Assembly (NCBI RefSeq): GCF_032586235.1
Contig: NZ_JAWHTD010000011.1
Span: 50,096-114,095, forward strand
Reading direction: 5' to 3'
DNA length: 64,000 nt
DNA from: Aestuariicoccus sp032586235
GTDB lineage: Bacteria > Pseudomonadota > Alphaproteobacteria > Rhodobacterales > Rhodobacteraceae
The notes beneath the pieces are model-generated. The model did not search any database. It was given only the letters and a program-made list of their open reading frames with translations, and was not told where the DNA came from. Position numbers and translations under genes: made by a program. Below are positions 34,226 to 43,067 of this stretch, one piece after another (position 1 is the stretch's first letter; each line of letters begins with the position of its first letter).

Positions 34226-35172
34226 GTCGCCCTCCTGATGTCAGCGCGCGGGTCGAACGTGGACGTCTCGCGCCAGCGCTCGGCGAGGGCGCGCATCTCG
34301 TTGTCGATCTCTTTCGGCAGCACGATCTTCAGCCGGACGGTCTGATCGCCCGCTGTGCCGCCGCGCCGGATGCCCCGGCCCTTGAGCCGCAGTCGCTGGC
34401 CCGAGGAGGCGCCCTTGGGGATGGTCATGGAGACAGGGCCGGAAATGGTCGGCACATCGACCTTGGCGCCAAGCACGGCCTCGTCGAAGGTGATCGGCAG
34501 CTCGATCTCGACGTCGTCGCCGTCGCGGGTGAAGACGGGGTGCGGTTTGACGCCGATGGTGACCAGCGCGTCGCCCGCCGGGCCGTTCCCCATGCCGGGC
34601 GCGCCCTTGCCGCGCAGCCGCAGGGTCTGCCCGTCGCGGATGCCCGCGGGCACCGCGATCTCGATCGACTTGCCGTCGGGCATCGTGACCGCCCGCTTCG
34701 CACCGCGCGCGGCATCGAGAAAGTCGACATCCAGATGATACCGCAGATCGGGCCCGCGCGCATGGGCCTCGCGCGCCCCGCCCGCGTGCCGGGCGCGCTG
34801 GCCGAAGAGCCCCGCGAAGAGGTCCGACAGGTCCTCGTCCGTGCCCGGCCCGAAGCAATGATCGTAGCCGTGGCCATAGCCCCCGTCATAGCGCGCGCCC
34901 GCGTCCTGCCCGGCGTAGTGGTGGTAGAACTGGCGTTCGGGCCGTTCCTGGCCCGATGCGTCGATCTCGCCCGCGTCAAAGCGGCGGCGCTTTCCGGGGT
35001 CGCCCAAGAGGTCGTAGGCGGCCGCGACCGCCTGGAATTCGGCCTGCTTGGCTGGGTCGTCGGGGTTCAGGTCGGGGTGCAGGGTCTTGGCCAGCCGGCG
35101 GTAGGCCTTTTTGATGGCCTCCTGCGAGTCCGACTTGGACACCCCCAGTATCTTGTAAGGATCGTCACTCAT
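34222..35172 (-). CDS. cbpA: CbpA-type DnaJ co-chaperone
   Basis: 316 residues. An N-terminal J-domain (residues 5-70) with the HPD motif (LHPDLN) that stimulates DnaK ATPase activity, a Gly/Tyr/His-rich linker (residues 85-115), then the two C-terminal substrate-binding beta domains (DLRYHLDVDFLDAARG ... GIRDGQTLRLRGKG). The cysteine-rich zinc domain of true DnaJ is absent, which defines the CbpA class. It is followed by cbpM. The trxC gene lies immediately upstream, with 17 bp between. Confidence 0.9.
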   Translation of the reverse strand: MSDDPYKILGVSKSDSQEAIKKAYRRLAKTLHPDLNPDDPAKQAEFQAVAAAYDLLGDPGKRRRFDAGEIDASGQERPERQFYHHYAGQDAGARYDGGYGHGYDHCFGPGTDEDLSDLFAGLFGQRARHAGGAREAHARGPDLRYHLDVDFLDAARGAKRAVTMPDGKSIEIAVPAGIRDGQTLRLRGKGAPGMGNGPAGDALVTIGVKPHPVFTRDGDDVEIELPITFDEAVLGAKVDVPTISGPVSMTIPKGASSGQRLRLKGRGIRRGGTAGDQTVRLKIVLPKEIDNEMRALAERWRETSTFDPRADIRRAT

Positions 35173-35189
35173 CTTTGGACATCATCCTT

Positions 35190-35624
35190 TCATTTTCCGG
35201 CGCTGGCGCCGACCCAATCCGCGATCTCTTGGGCGGGCGTCACACCTGTTCGACGGCCGATCTCGCGCCCGCCCCTGAACGCGATCAAAAGCGGGATGCC
35301 GCGGATGCCGTAACGGCCCCCCGCCGCAGGGAAGGCCTCGGTGTCAAGCTTGGCGAAGCGCGCGACGCCCTGCAAGGCCTGCGCCGCCTTGGCAAACTCG
35401 GGCGCCATCATCCGGCAGGGTCCGCACCACGCGGCCCAGAAATCGACGATGAGCGGGAGGTCGTCCATCCTTTCGGCCTTTTTCAGCACGTCCAGAGAGA
35501 TCTCGACCGGCGCCGCACCCACCAGAGGCGCGCCGCAGGTGCCGCATTTGGGCTTGGCGCGCAGCCGGTCCTGCGGGATCCGGTTCGCCTGGCCGCAGGA
35601 GAGGCAAGTCAGTTTGATGTTCAT
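35190..35624 (-). CDS. trxC: Thioredoxin 2 (zinc-ribbon thioredoxin)
   Basis: 144 residues. The N-terminal zinc finger has two CxxC pairs (CLSC and CGTC) and the thioredoxin domain has the WCGPC active site in FWAAWCGPCRMMAPEF plus the cis-Pro of GIPLL. This is the TrxC type, an oxidative-stress thioredoxin. Length is close to E. coli TrxC (139). The 35624 start aligns with the family N terminus; an ATG at 35639 would add five residues. Neither has a strong ribosome site. It precedes cbpA in a probable redox/protein-folding stress operon. Confidence 0.88.
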   Translation of the reverse strand: MNIKLTCLSCGQANRIPQDRLRAKPKCGTCGAPLVGAAPVEISLDVLKKAERMDDLPLIVDFWAAWCGPCRMMAPEFAKAAQALQGVARFAKLDTEAFPAAGGRYGIRGIPLLIAFRGGREIGRRTGVTPAQEIADWVGASAGK

Positions 35625-35730
35625 CGGAGAGGCCCCCATACATTCCCGTTCTTGCATATATAGGGGGCCCGTGGGTGGTTGAGAATGGGCAGTTCGGAAA
35701 TATCCGCAGGGGCAGAGGTTCGGAGTATGG

Positions 35731-35795
35731 GGTAATTTTGAGTAAAATAAATAACATAAAAACAATATATAACGCGCAATTTGATTTAATATGCT
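35731..35795 (+). promoter_or_regulatory. AT-rich promoter island upstream of the cyclic amidohydrolase
   Basis: A markedly AT-rich stretch in high-G+C sequence, lying between the divergent trxC and amidohydrolase genes. It contains the element TAACGCGCAATTTGATTTAA-TAT at 35770-35792, of which 18 of 23 bases recur upstream of the aminotransferase gene (37336-37358). The element ends 78 bp before the amidohydrolase start. Confidence 0.5.
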
Positions 35796-35869
35796 TGCGG
35801 TGCTACCGTCGCCGCTGCAAGCGCCGAATCCGGTCCGCCTCGCAAATGACATCAGCAGGGAACCCATCC

Positions 35870-37276
35870 ATGTCCGAATTCGATCTCGTCGTGCGCGGCG
35901 GAACCATTGTGACGGCGTCCGACCGGTTTCGCGCCGATCTGGGCATCCGGGATGGGCGCATCGTCCAGATCGGTCACGACCTGTCTGGCGCGCGCGAGGT
36001 GCTGGACGCCACCGGCCGGCTGGTCCTGCCCGGCGGCGTCGATGCACATGTCCATCTGGCGCAGCCCACAAGCGACGGCACGATCATGGCCGACGATTTC
36101 GACAGCGGCACGCGCGCCGCCGCCGCGGGCGGGTCGACCACCGTTCTGCCCTTCGCGCTGCAGGAGAAAGGCAAATCCCTGCGCGAGGCCGTGCGCGACT
36201 ATCACGCCAAGGCCGAGGGGAACTGCCATGTGGACGTGGCCTTTCACTTGATCGTGTCGGACCCCACGCCGCAGGTTCTGGGCCAGGAATTGCCCGCGCT
36301 GATCCGCGACGGCTATTCCTCGTTCAAGGTCTTCATGACCTACGACGACCTGCGTCTGACCGATGCCGAACTGCTCGACGTGTTCGAGGTCGCGCGGCGC
36401 GAAAAGGCGCTGGTCATGGTCCATGCCGAGGGGCACGACGCGATCCGCCACATAACCCGCAAGCTCGAGGCGGCGGGCCAGACCGCGCCCTATTACCACG
36501 CCATCGCCCATTCCGAGATCGCCGAGCGCGAGGCCACCCACCGCGCCATCAGCCATGCGCAACTGGTCGATGTGCCCATCGTGATCGTCCATGTCTCGGG
36601 CCGCGACCCGATGGAGCAGATCCAGTGGGCGCGCAAACGAGGACTCAGGGTTCATGCAGAAACCTGCCCGCAATATATCGCGCTGACGCGGGACGACCTC
36701 AAAGGGCTGAACATGGATTTCGAGGGCGCGAAATACGTCTGCTCGCCGCCGCCGCGCGACACCGCCGCGCAAGAGGCGATCTGGGAAGGGCTGCGGGACG
36801 GGACGTTCGACCTTTTCTCGTCGGACCATGCGCCCTTCCGCTATCAGGGCGAGGCCGGCACCGGCAAGGACAACCCCCGCGCCCGCACCTCGTTCAAATG
36901 GGTGCCGAACGGCATTCCGGGGATCGAGACCCGCCTGCCGATCCTCTTTTCCGAAGGGGTGTCGAAGGGGCGCATCAGCATCGAGCGGTTCGTCGAGCTG
37001 ACCGCCACCAACCCAGCCAAGCTGTACGGGCTGTATCCGCGCAAGGGGTCCATCGTCGTCGGCGGCGATGCCGATCTGGTGCTCTGGGACCCGGAAGAGG
37101 CGCGGACGATCACCCAAGGCGATCTGCATCACGGGTCCGATTATACGCCCTACGAGGGGATGCAGGTGACCGGCTGGCCGCAGGTGGTGGTGCTGAAGGG
37201 CCAGGTCGTCGTGCGCAACGGCGTGGTCGACACCGACGCACGGCGTGGCGGGCATATCGACCGGACGGCGATCTAG
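35870..37276 (+). CDS. Dihydropyrimidinase/hydantoinase-type cyclic amidohydrolase
   Basis: 468 residues, typical of D-hydantoinases. The binuclear metal site is complete: HxH in DAHVHLA near residue 58, the lysine expected to be carbamylated in SSFKVFMTY near 150, histidines in MVHAEGHD and VIVHVSG, and the aspartate in SSDHAPF near 315. It hydrolyses a ring amide such as a dihydropyrimidine, hydantoin or related imide to the N-carbamoyl or open amide. The start at 35870 has AGGGAA upstream; the frame is open further upstream through the AT-rich promoter. The next gene is a class V aminotransferase 140 bp away. Confidence 0.85.
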   Translation: MSEFDLVVRGGTIVTASDRFRADLGIRDGRIVQIGHDLSGAREVLDATGRLVLPGGVDAHVHLAQPTSDGTIMADDFDSGTRAAAAGGSTTVLPFALQEKGKSLREAVRDYHAKAEGNCHVDVAFHLIVSDPTPQVLGQELPALIRDGYSSFKVFMTYDDLRLTDAELLDVFEVARREKALVMVHAEGHDAIRHITRKLEAAGQTAPYYHAIAHSEIAEREATHRAISHAQLVDVPIVIVHVSGRDPMEQIQWARKRGLRVHAETCPQYIALTRDDLKGLNMDFEGAKYVCSPPPRDTAAQEAIWEGLRDGTFDLFSSDHAPFRYQGEAGTGKDNPRARTSFKWVPNGIPGIETRLPILFSEGVSKGRISIERFVELTATNPAKLYGLYPRKGSIVVGGDADLVLWDPEEARTITQGDLHHGSDYTPYEGMQVTGWPQVVVLKGQVVVRNGVVDTDARRGGHIDRTAI

Positions 37277-37287
37277 GCTGGACGGCT

Positions 37288-37308
37288 GCGGCCTCTTAGA
37301 GAGGTCGC
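37288..37308 (+). terminator. Possible hairpin after the cyclic amidohydrolase
   Basis: GCGGCCTCT (37288-37296) and AGAGGTCGC (37300-37308) pair over 9 positions with one G-U wobble and a 3-nt loop, 12 nt after the stop. There is no T-run; it could also be an mRNA stability element. Confidence 0.35.
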
Positions 37309-37319
37309 AAGGGTAATCG

Positions 37320-37380
37320 TCAATAAATCAGTGCGTTACGCTAAAGTTGATTAAATATCAAAATTCGCATAAACTGCTCT
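37320..37380 (+). promoter_or_regulatory. AT-rich promoter island upstream of the aminotransferase
   Basis: AT-rich stretch containing an element at 37336-37358 (core TTGATTAAATAT) that matches the island upstream of the cyclic amidohydrolase at 18 of 23 positions. It also holds a TTGAT-N5-ATCAA inverted repeat (37347-37361). The element ends 59 bp before the aminotransferase start. This fits a shared operator, perhaps for the nearby GntR protein. Confidence 0.5.
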
Positions 37381-37416
37381 CACAAAATCCCTTTCCTGAT
37401 TCTGGAGACCACAGAC

Positions 37417-38607
37417 ATGCGCAGACCCGGACGCCACTTTTTGCAGATCCCCGGCCCCAGCACGGTGCCCGACCGCATCCTGCGGGCCATCGACAACCCG
37501 ACGATGGATCATCGCAGCCCGGAATTCGGCGACCTGGGCCGCCGGGCGCTGGACGGGATGAAGACGATCTTCGGGACGGAAAGCGACGTGATCATCTACC
37601 CGGCCTCGGGCACCGGCGCGTGGGAGGCCGCTTTGGTCAACACGCTGTCGCCCGGCGACCGCGTGCTGATGTGCGAGACCGGCCAATTCGCCTGGCTCTG
37701 GCAGCGGCTGGCCAACCGTCTGGGGCTGACCCCCGAAATCATCGAGACCGACTGGCGGCAGGCCGCCGATGCCGACGCCATCGAAGCCCGCCTGCGGGCC
37801 GACACCGGGCACGAGATCCGCGCGGTCTGCGTGGTGCACAACGAAACCTCGACCGGCTGCACCTCGGACATCCCGGCGGTGCGGGCGGCCATCGACGCGG
37901 CAAACCACCCGGCGCTGCTGCTGGTCGATACGATCTCTTCGCTGGGGTCGGTCGACTATCGCCACGACGAATGGGGCGTCGACGTCACCGTGGGCGGGTC
38001 GCAGAAAGGGCTGATGCTACCGCCGGGGCTGTCGTTCAACGCGGTCAGCGGCAAGGCGCTTGCCGCCTCCCAGACCGCCGCGTTGCCGCGCTCGTTCTGG
38101 GATTGGGGCGAGATGATCGCGGCGAACAAGACCGGCTATTTCCCCTACACCCCCGCGACCAACATGCTTTACGGCCTGGTCGAGGCCATCGACATGCTGC
38201 ACGAGGAGGGGCTGGAGGCGGTCTTTGCCCGGCATCGGCGTCACGCCGCCGCCACAAGGCTGGCGGTGGAAACCTGGGGGCTCGAGGTGCTCTGCCGGAT
38301 GCCCGAGCATTACTCGCCCGTGCTGACCGCCGTCATGATGCCCGAGGGGCATTCTGCCGACGCCCTGCGCGGCATCATTCATTCCCAGCTGAACATGTCG
38401 CTGGGCAACGGGCTGGGCCGGTTGCAGGACCGGGTGTTCCGCATCGGCCATCTGGGCGATTTCAACGACCTGATGCTGCTGGGCACGCTTTCGGGGATCG
38501 AGATGGGCCTTGTCCGCGCCGGGGTGCCGCACCGCAAGGGCGGCGTGCAGGCGGCCATCGACCTTCTGGCCGATGGCGCGGCTCAGGCCACGACCCGCGC
38601 GGCCTGA
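37417..38607 (+). CDS. Class V aminotransferase (serine/alanine/ureidoglycine-glyoxylate type)
   Basis: 396 residues with the class V fold-type I pattern: the N-terminal IPGPSTVPDRIL motif, SGTGAWEAAL for the PLP phosphate, and the Schiff-base lysine in GGSQKGLMLPPG near residue 195. Close relatives are serine-glyoxylate, alanine-glyoxylate and ureidoglycine-glyoxylate aminotransferases, which cannot be told apart by eye. Adjacent to a cyclic amidohydrolase, a ureide-related donor is a reasonable but unproven thought. A strong terminator follows its stop codon. Confidence 0.85.
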   Translation: MRRPGRHFLQIPGPSTVPDRILRAIDNPTMDHRSPEFGDLGRRALDGMKTIFGTESDVIIYPASGTGAWEAALVNTLSPGDRVLMCETGQFAWLWQRLANRLGLTPEIIETDWRQAADADAIEARLRADTGHEIRAVCVVHNETSTGCTSDIPAVRAAIDAANHPALLLVDTISSLGSVDYRHDEWGVDVTVGGSQKGLMLPPGLSFNAVSGKALAASQTAALPRSFWDWGEMIAANKTGYFPYTPATNMLYGLVEAIDMLHEEGLEAVFARHRRHAAATRLAVETWGLEVLCRMPEHYSPVLTAVMMPEGHSADALRGIIHSQLNMSLGNGLGRLQDRVFRIGHLGDFNDLMLLGTLSGIEMGLVRAGVPHRKGGVQAAIDLLADGAAQATTRAA

Positions 38608-38629
38608 GCCACGTTTGAAAGCTGACAAA

Positions 38630-38656
38630 GGCCGGGCCGCAACGCCCGGCCTTTTT
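38630..38656. terminator. Rho-independent terminator between convergent aminotransferase and GntR genes
   Basis: GGCCGGGC (38630-38637) and GCCCGGCC (38644-38651) form a perfect 8-bp stem with loop CGCAAC, followed by TTTTT (38652-38656). This is the clearest terminator in the window, oriented for the aminotransferase transcript. An A-tract (AAA) on the other side makes it weakly bidirectional. Confidence 0.85.
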
Positions 38657-38664
38657 GCGTTGGG

Positions 38665-39399
38665 CTATTGCGCGGCCGTCGCCCCGGCGTCTTCCTTCCA
38701 CTGCGCGACCAGGCGGCAGGTCTCGTTCCCGGCGCGTTCCAGATGCGTCTGCCAGATGTCCCGGGCGGCCTTCGCGTCACGTTCGCGCAGCGCCTGCATC
38801 AGCGCCTCGTGATCGGCCATGGACCGGTCGCGGTGGGGCGTCGTGCCGACCGACAGAAAGCGCGCGCGTTCGACGTGAAAGGCAAGGCTGGTGCGCACGC
38901 GTGTCAGATCGGGGTTCTTGGCGGCCTCGACGACCAGATCGTGGATCTGGCGGTTGAGGTCGAAATAGCCGGGCAGATCGCCCGTCTCGTGGCAGTCGCG
39001 CATCCGCGCGTGCAGGTCTTCGAGAACCGCCAGCTCATCGGCGGTGATCCGTTCGGCGGCCAGTTCCGCCGCCAGGGATTCAAGCCGCGAGATCACCTCA
39101 AAGAGGCTGCGCGTGCCCTCGACCGTGATCTCGGACACCCGCGCGCCGCGGTTGGTGGTCAGCTCGACCAGGTTTTCCTTGTCGAGGATCTTGAGCGCCT
39201 CGCGCATGGGTGTCAGCGATACGTCCAGTTCTTCGGCCAGTTCGGACACCCGCACCTTTTCGCCCGGCGCCAGATCGCCGGCCACGATCATCGAGCGGAT
39301 TTCGCCCGCCACCTGTTCGTGCAGTGGCACCCGGCTGATCGCCTGCTTGCCCCGGCGGTCGACCCGCCTGCGCGGATGGTCCGATCTGCGTGTCTTCAT
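38665..39399 (-). CDS. GntR family (FCD domain) transcriptional regulator
   Basis: 244 residues. After a very basic N-terminal tail, the winged helix has the GntR pattern (LHEQVAGEIRSMIVAG, PGEKVRVSELAEELDVS, TPMREALKIL) and the C-terminal all-helical FCD ligand domain keeps the metal-type residues (for example DLNRQIHDLVVEAAKN and the late DHEALMQALRERD histidine). Such proteins sense small organic acids. It lies at the centre of the catabolic cluster and is divergent from the hydratase-like gene. The 39400-39534 promoter holds a perfect palindrome ATAACGTTAT (39504-39513), a possible self-operator. Confidence 0.88.
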   Translation of the reverse strand: MKTRRSDHPRRRVDRRGKQAISRVPLHEQVAGEIRSMIVAGDLAPGEKVRVSELAEELDVSLTPMREALKILDKENLVELTTNRGARVSEITVEGTRSLFEVISRLESLAAELAAERITADELAVLEDLHARMRDCHETGDLPGYFDLNRQIHDLVVEAAKNPDLTRVRTSLAFHVERARFLSVGTTPHRDRSMADHEALMQALRERDAKAARDIWQTHLERAGNETCRLVAQWKEDAGATAAQ

Positions 39400-39485
39400 C
39401 TGGGTCTCCTCCCCGGCAGATGCGTGGCAACGGCGGCCCGTATCCGCCTGACCTTTCTATGCGAAGCGGCTTGTCGCTGGAAGCG

Positions 39486-39533
39486 TCAAGATTTATAATT
39501 AAAATAACGTTATCATCATGAAAGAAATTATGA
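39486..39533 (+). promoter_or_regulatory. AT-rich promoter with palindrome ATAACGTTAT, upstream of the hydratase-like gene
   Basis: AT-rich segment directly before the 39535 start and downstream of the divergent GntR start. It contains ATTTATAATT (39491-39500), also found in the same orientation relative to transcription upstream of the 44775-45542 gene (45607-45616 on the minus strand), and a 10-bp perfect palindrome at 39504-39513. Confidence 0.45.
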
Positions 39534-39534
39534 A

Positions 39535-40302
39535 ATGAAAAATGATTTTCATGCGCCCGAGGCCCGGACCCTGGCCGACGCCCTGCTGAAGGCCCGTAAG
39601 GAGGGGCGCGCGCTGGCTGCCCATGCTTTGCCCGCCACGGTCACAAAGGCCGCCGAGGCCTATCGGGTGCAGGCGCTTGTCGCGCGTGCCTGCGGCCCGG
39701 TCGGCGGCTTCAAGGTCGCGAACAAGCCCGACGCCCCGCGCATCATGGCGCCGATCCTTGCGCCGGATATCATTCCCGCCGGGGCGCGGCTGGCGGTGCC
39801 CGGCGACGAACAGATCGGCATCGAGCTGGAGGTGGGCTTTCGCATCGACGCCCCGCTGCCCGAGGCGGGCGCGCCCGACCGGCGCGCGGCTATTGCGGGG
39901 TGTCTCTCGGCCGTGCCGGTGATCGAGATCGTGCGGACGCGCCTGCCGATGGACGCCCCGCCGATGATGAAGCTGGCCGACAACCAGATCAACGGCGGGC
40001 TGGTCGTGGGGCAGGCGGTCAAGGACTGGCAGGGGCTGCGCCTCGGGCCGGTTCAGGCCTGCCTGACCTTTGGTGGCGAGACCGTGCTGGATGGCGACGC
40101 CGCAGTGCCCGGCGGCGACGCGTTCGAGAATTTCCTCGTGCTGGAAGAGATGATCGGCGATCACTGCGGCGGGCTGACGCCGGGCCAGGTGGTGATCACC
40201 GGTTCCCTGAACGGTCTGCCCTATGTGCGCGGGGGGATGCGCGTCGAGGGCCGGATCGACGGGCTGGGGGCGGTGTCACTCGACCTCGACACCCTTGCCT
40301 GA
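39535..40302 (+). CDS. 2-keto-4-pentenoate hydratase / fumarylacetoacetate hydrolase family protein
   Basis: 255 residues, the MhpD/hydratase size. The fold's conserved acidic segment GIELEVGFRI near residue 100 and the later GGDAFENFLVLEEMIGDHCGG-type region are recognisable, with the metal-binding Glu/Glu pair in the former. Members hydrate 2-oxo-pent-4-enoates, decarboxylate oxalocrotonate or cleave C-C bonds in aromatic-type catabolism. The start at 39535 is preceded by an AT-rich leader with GAAA-rich sequence rather than a classic ribosome site. The last 27 nt overlap the convergent amidase gene. Confidence 0.75.
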   Translation: MKNDFHAPEARTLADALLKARKEGRALAAHALPATVTKAAEAYRVQALVARACGPVGGFKVANKPDAPRIMAPILAPDIIPAGARLAVPGDEQIGIELEVGFRIDAPLPEAGAPDRRAAIAGCLSAVPVIEIVRTRLPMDAPPMMKLADNQINGGLVVGQAVKDWQGLRLGPVQACLTFGGETVLDGDAAVPGGDAFENFLVLEEMIGDHCGGLTPGQVVITGSLNGLPYVRGGMRVEGRIDGLGAVSLDLDTLA

Positions 40303-41694
40303 CGCGGTGCAGAGCGCGGGCCAACGCCAGCCGGGCCCGCGCCGTTCCAGCGCGCCGGCAAGGCGGATCAGCCGGTCTTCGCCGCCCAGATCGCCGATCA
40401 GCTGGCAGCCGATGGGCAGGCCCGCGCGGTCGAATCCGGCAGGCACCGCCAGACCGGGGTGGCCCGAGGCGTTGACCCAGCCGGTATAGATCGCATGACC
40501 GCGCGGGCCGACCGGCGTACCGGCGATGGTCTCGGGGTGGGTCTTTTCGGCGGGCCAGGGCTGCGCCGCGGCGGTGGGCATCAGGATGACGTCCCACTGC
40601 GCGAAAAGCTGCGACATGGCGGAGCGTAGCGCGCGCACCGCCTCTATCGCATTAAAGAGCGCCGGGGCGGGCAATGCCGCGCCGGCCTCGGCCATCTGCA
40701 GGTAGAGCGGCCCGGCCTTGGCGGCCATCTCTGGCAGCCTGTCGCGCAGGGCGGCGAGGCCGATCTGCCCGAAGCTGCCCCAGAACGCGCCCACCGGATC
40801 GAGGTCGATGGGCAGGGGGCCTTCGCTGACGTGATGGCCGAGGCCGGACAGCCGGTCGGCCAGCGCGCGATGGGCGGTCAGGATCTCGGCGTCGCAGGGT
40901 TTCTCGCCCAGCAGCGGCACCGACAGGATGCGCAGCCCCTCGGCGCTGTCGGGCACGGCTGGCAGGGCGCGCGAGGCGGGATCGCCCCGGTCGGCCCCGG
41001 CCAGCACGCGGTAGAGCAAGTCGAGATCGGCACAGTCGCGGGCGAAGGTGCCGATCACCTCGAAATCCAGCAGGATCTGCGGCAGCCCGCCGCCGCGCGC
41101 GATGCGCCCGATGCTGGGTTTCAGCCCGTAGAGGCCGGTATGCCCCGCGGGTCGCCGCGTCGAGCCGCCGCCATCGGTGCCGATGGCCAGCGTCGCCAGC
41201 CCCGCCGCCACCGCCGCCACCGATCCGCCCGAGGACCCGCCGGGCGTCAGCGCCGGGTCCCAGGGGTTCCGCGTCACGCCGAAACGGGCGTTGGCGGTAT
41301 AGCCCTCGACCGCGAATTCGGGCGTGTTGGTCTTGCCCACCAGGATCGCTCCGGCGGCGCGCAGGCGGGCGACGGGCAGCTCGTCCGCGCCCGCCACGGT
41401 GTCGAACGTGTGCCCGCCCCAGGCCGTCCGCATTCCGGCGACATGCAGGTTGTCCTTGATCGCCACCGGCACGCCGTCGAGCGGCGAGAGCGGCTTGCCC
41501 GCCTGCCAGCGCCGCTGCGACGCGCGGGCCTGTTCGGGCAGGTCCTCGGCCAAGGCCACATAGGCGTTCAGCACCGGGTTCAGCGCGGCGATGCGCGCGG
41601 TCAGCTCCTCGACGACGGCGACCGGATCGGCGCGGCCGTCGCGGTAGGCGGCCGTCAGATCGGCCGCCCCCAGGGTCCAGAAATCCTGGCGCAT
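40276..41694 (-). CDS. Amidase-signature family amidase
   Basis: 471 residues. The Ser-cisSer-Lys triad is complete: Lys80 in VAIKDN, Ser154/155 in GGSSGGS and the nucleophile Ser178 in DGGGSTR. It hydrolyses an amide to acid and ammonia. It is the last gene of the operon running from the 44775-45542 gene through the TRAP transporter; only 4 bp separate it from the DctM gene. Together with the cyclic amidohydrolase this suggests stepwise hydrolysis of a cyclic amide, imide or ureide. Its 3' end overlaps the hydratase-like gene. Confidence 0.88.
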   Translation of the reverse strand: MRQDFWTLGAADLTAAYRDGRADPVAVVEELTARIAALNPVLNAYVALAEDLPEQARASQRRWQAGKPLSPLDGVPVAIKDNLHVAGMRTAWGGHTFDTVAGADELPVARLRAAGAILVGKTNTPEFAVEGYTANARFGVTRNPWDPALTPGGSSGGSVAAVAAGLATLAIGTDGGGSTRRPAGHTGLYGLKPSIGRIARGGGLPQILLDFEVIGTFARDCADLDLLYRVLAGADRGDPASRALPAVPDSAEGLRILSVPLLGEKPCDAEILTAHRALADRLSGLGHHVSEGPLPIDLDPVGAFWGSFGQIGLAALRDRLPEMAAKAGPLYLQMAEAGAALPAPALFNAIEAVRALRSAMSQLFAQWDVILMPTAAAQPWPAEKTHPETIAGTPVGPRGHAIYTGWVNASGHPGLAVPAGFDRAGLPIGCQLIGDLGGEDRLIRLAGALERRGPGWRWPALCTASGKGVEVE

Positions 41695-41698
41695 GGCC

Positions 41699-43009
41699 TT
41701 AACGTCCGAGCATCGTTTCGGGCAGCCACGTCACGATGCCCGGCACGAAGATCAGCAGGATCGTGAAGAGCACCATGATCAGCGCGTAGGGGATGGCCCC
41801 CAGCACCACGTCGCGGAACGGCCCTCCATCGGTGCGCACGCCCTGCACAACGTAAAGGTTCATGCCCACCGGCGGCGTGATCATGCCCAGCTCGCACATC
41901 AGCACGATGAAGATGCCGAACCAGATCGGGTCGACGCCCACGGCGGTCACGATCGGCAGCGCCACCGGAATGGTCAGCACCTGCATCGACAACACGTCCA
42001 TGAACATGCCGAGGAAGAGGTAGAACACGATCAGCGCCATCAGAAGTGCGGCCGGCGACAGCCCGAACGAGGCGACCCACTGGGTCATCGTTTGCGCGAT
42101 GCCCCCCAGCGCCAGCGTGACGTTCAGCATGAAGGCGGCGGTGATGATCAGCAGGATCATGCCGGTGGTCTTGGCGGTCTGGCGGAAGCAATGGTCGAAG
42201 AATTCCAGGCTCAGCTTGCCCTCGCGGGCGGCGAAGGCCAGGGCTGCGACCACGCCCAGGGCGGCGGATTCCGTCGGCGTGGCGATGCCGAAATAGATCG
42301 ACCCCATGACAACAGCAAAGATGATGGCGGGGGGGATAAGGTGCTTCAGCGCCGCGATTTTTTCCGACAAGGGCACGCGGGGTTCCTCGGAGGCGTCGCC
42401 GGTGACCGGGATGAAATAGGATTCCGCCGCGATATAGAGCATGAAGAGAAGCGTCAGCGCGATGCCGGGAATAATGCCCGCGATGAAAAGCTGGCCGATG
42501 GATTCATTGGCCAGCGAGCCGTAGATCAGCAGGTTCACCGACGGCGGGATCAAGATGCCCAGCGTGCCGCCCGCGGCCAGCGACCCCAGCGCCTGGCGCG
42601 CGCCATAGCCCCGAGCCTTGAGGTTGGGTAAAGCGACCGTACCCACGGTCGCGGCGGTGGCCACCGACGAGCCGGAGGTTGCGGCGAAAAGCGAACAGCA
42701 GCCGATGTTGGTGTGCAAAAGCCCCCCCGGCAGCCGGTTCAGCCACAGCGCCAGCGCGCCGTACATCCGGTCGGCGATGCCGCTGCGCAGCAAGAGTTCT
42801 CCCAGCAGGATGAAAAGTGGGATCGCGGTCAGGATGTTTTCGTTCTGCACCCCCCAGATCACCGGCCCCATCGAATTCAATAGCGGCCAGCCGAACAGCA
42901 GCACGCCGCCCAGCACCCCCAGAATGACCATGATGACCGCAATCGGGAAGCTCATGAGCAAAAGGCCCATCATCCCGAAGAAGCCCGTGAAAACCGATGC
43001 TACACCCAT
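41699..43009 (-). CDS. TRAP transporter large permease (DctM type), system 1
   Basis: 436 residues with about 12 membrane segments and the DctM hallmarks: PLFILLGELLLRSGIADRMY near the N terminus (split by function into a loop), GSSVATAATVG, GGTLGILIPPS and the C-terminal ELGMITPPVGMNLYVVQG. It is the ion-coupled permease of a TRAP importer with the adjacent DctQ and DctP. A 58-bp gap separates it from the DctQ gene. Confidence 0.93.
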   Translation of the reverse strand: MGVASVFTGFFGMMGLLLMSFPIAVIMVILGVLGGVLLFGWPLLNSMGPVIWGVQNENILTAIPLFILLGELLLRSGIADRMYGALALWLNRLPGGLLHTNIGCCSLFAATSGSSVATAATVGTVALPNLKARGYGARQALGSLAAGGTLGILIPPSVNLLIYGSLANESIGQLFIAGIIPGIALTLLFMLYIAAESYFIPVTGDASEEPRVPLSEKIAALKHLIPPAIIFAVVMGSIYFGIATPTESAALGVVAALAFAAREGKLSLEFFDHCFRQTAKTTGMILLIITAAFMLNVTLALGGIAQTMTQWVASFGLSPAALLMALIVFYLFLGMFMDVLSMQVLTIPVALPIVTAVGVDPIWFGIFIVLMCELGMITPPVGMNLYVVQGVRTDGGPFRDVVLGAIPYALIMVLFTILLIFVPGIVTWLPETMLGR

Positions 43010-43067
43010 GTTATCCTCCCAAGATCCGGGGCCTCGGCCCCGCGTAACGTGATGATCGGAGCGTCGG

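Noticed and set aside
37347..37361. TTGAT-N5-ATCAA inverted repeat before the aminotransferase
   Set aside because: FNR-family boxes need a spacer of exactly 4 bp. The 5-bp spacer and AT-rich setting make it a different kind of site or chance, so it is treated only as part of the shared element.
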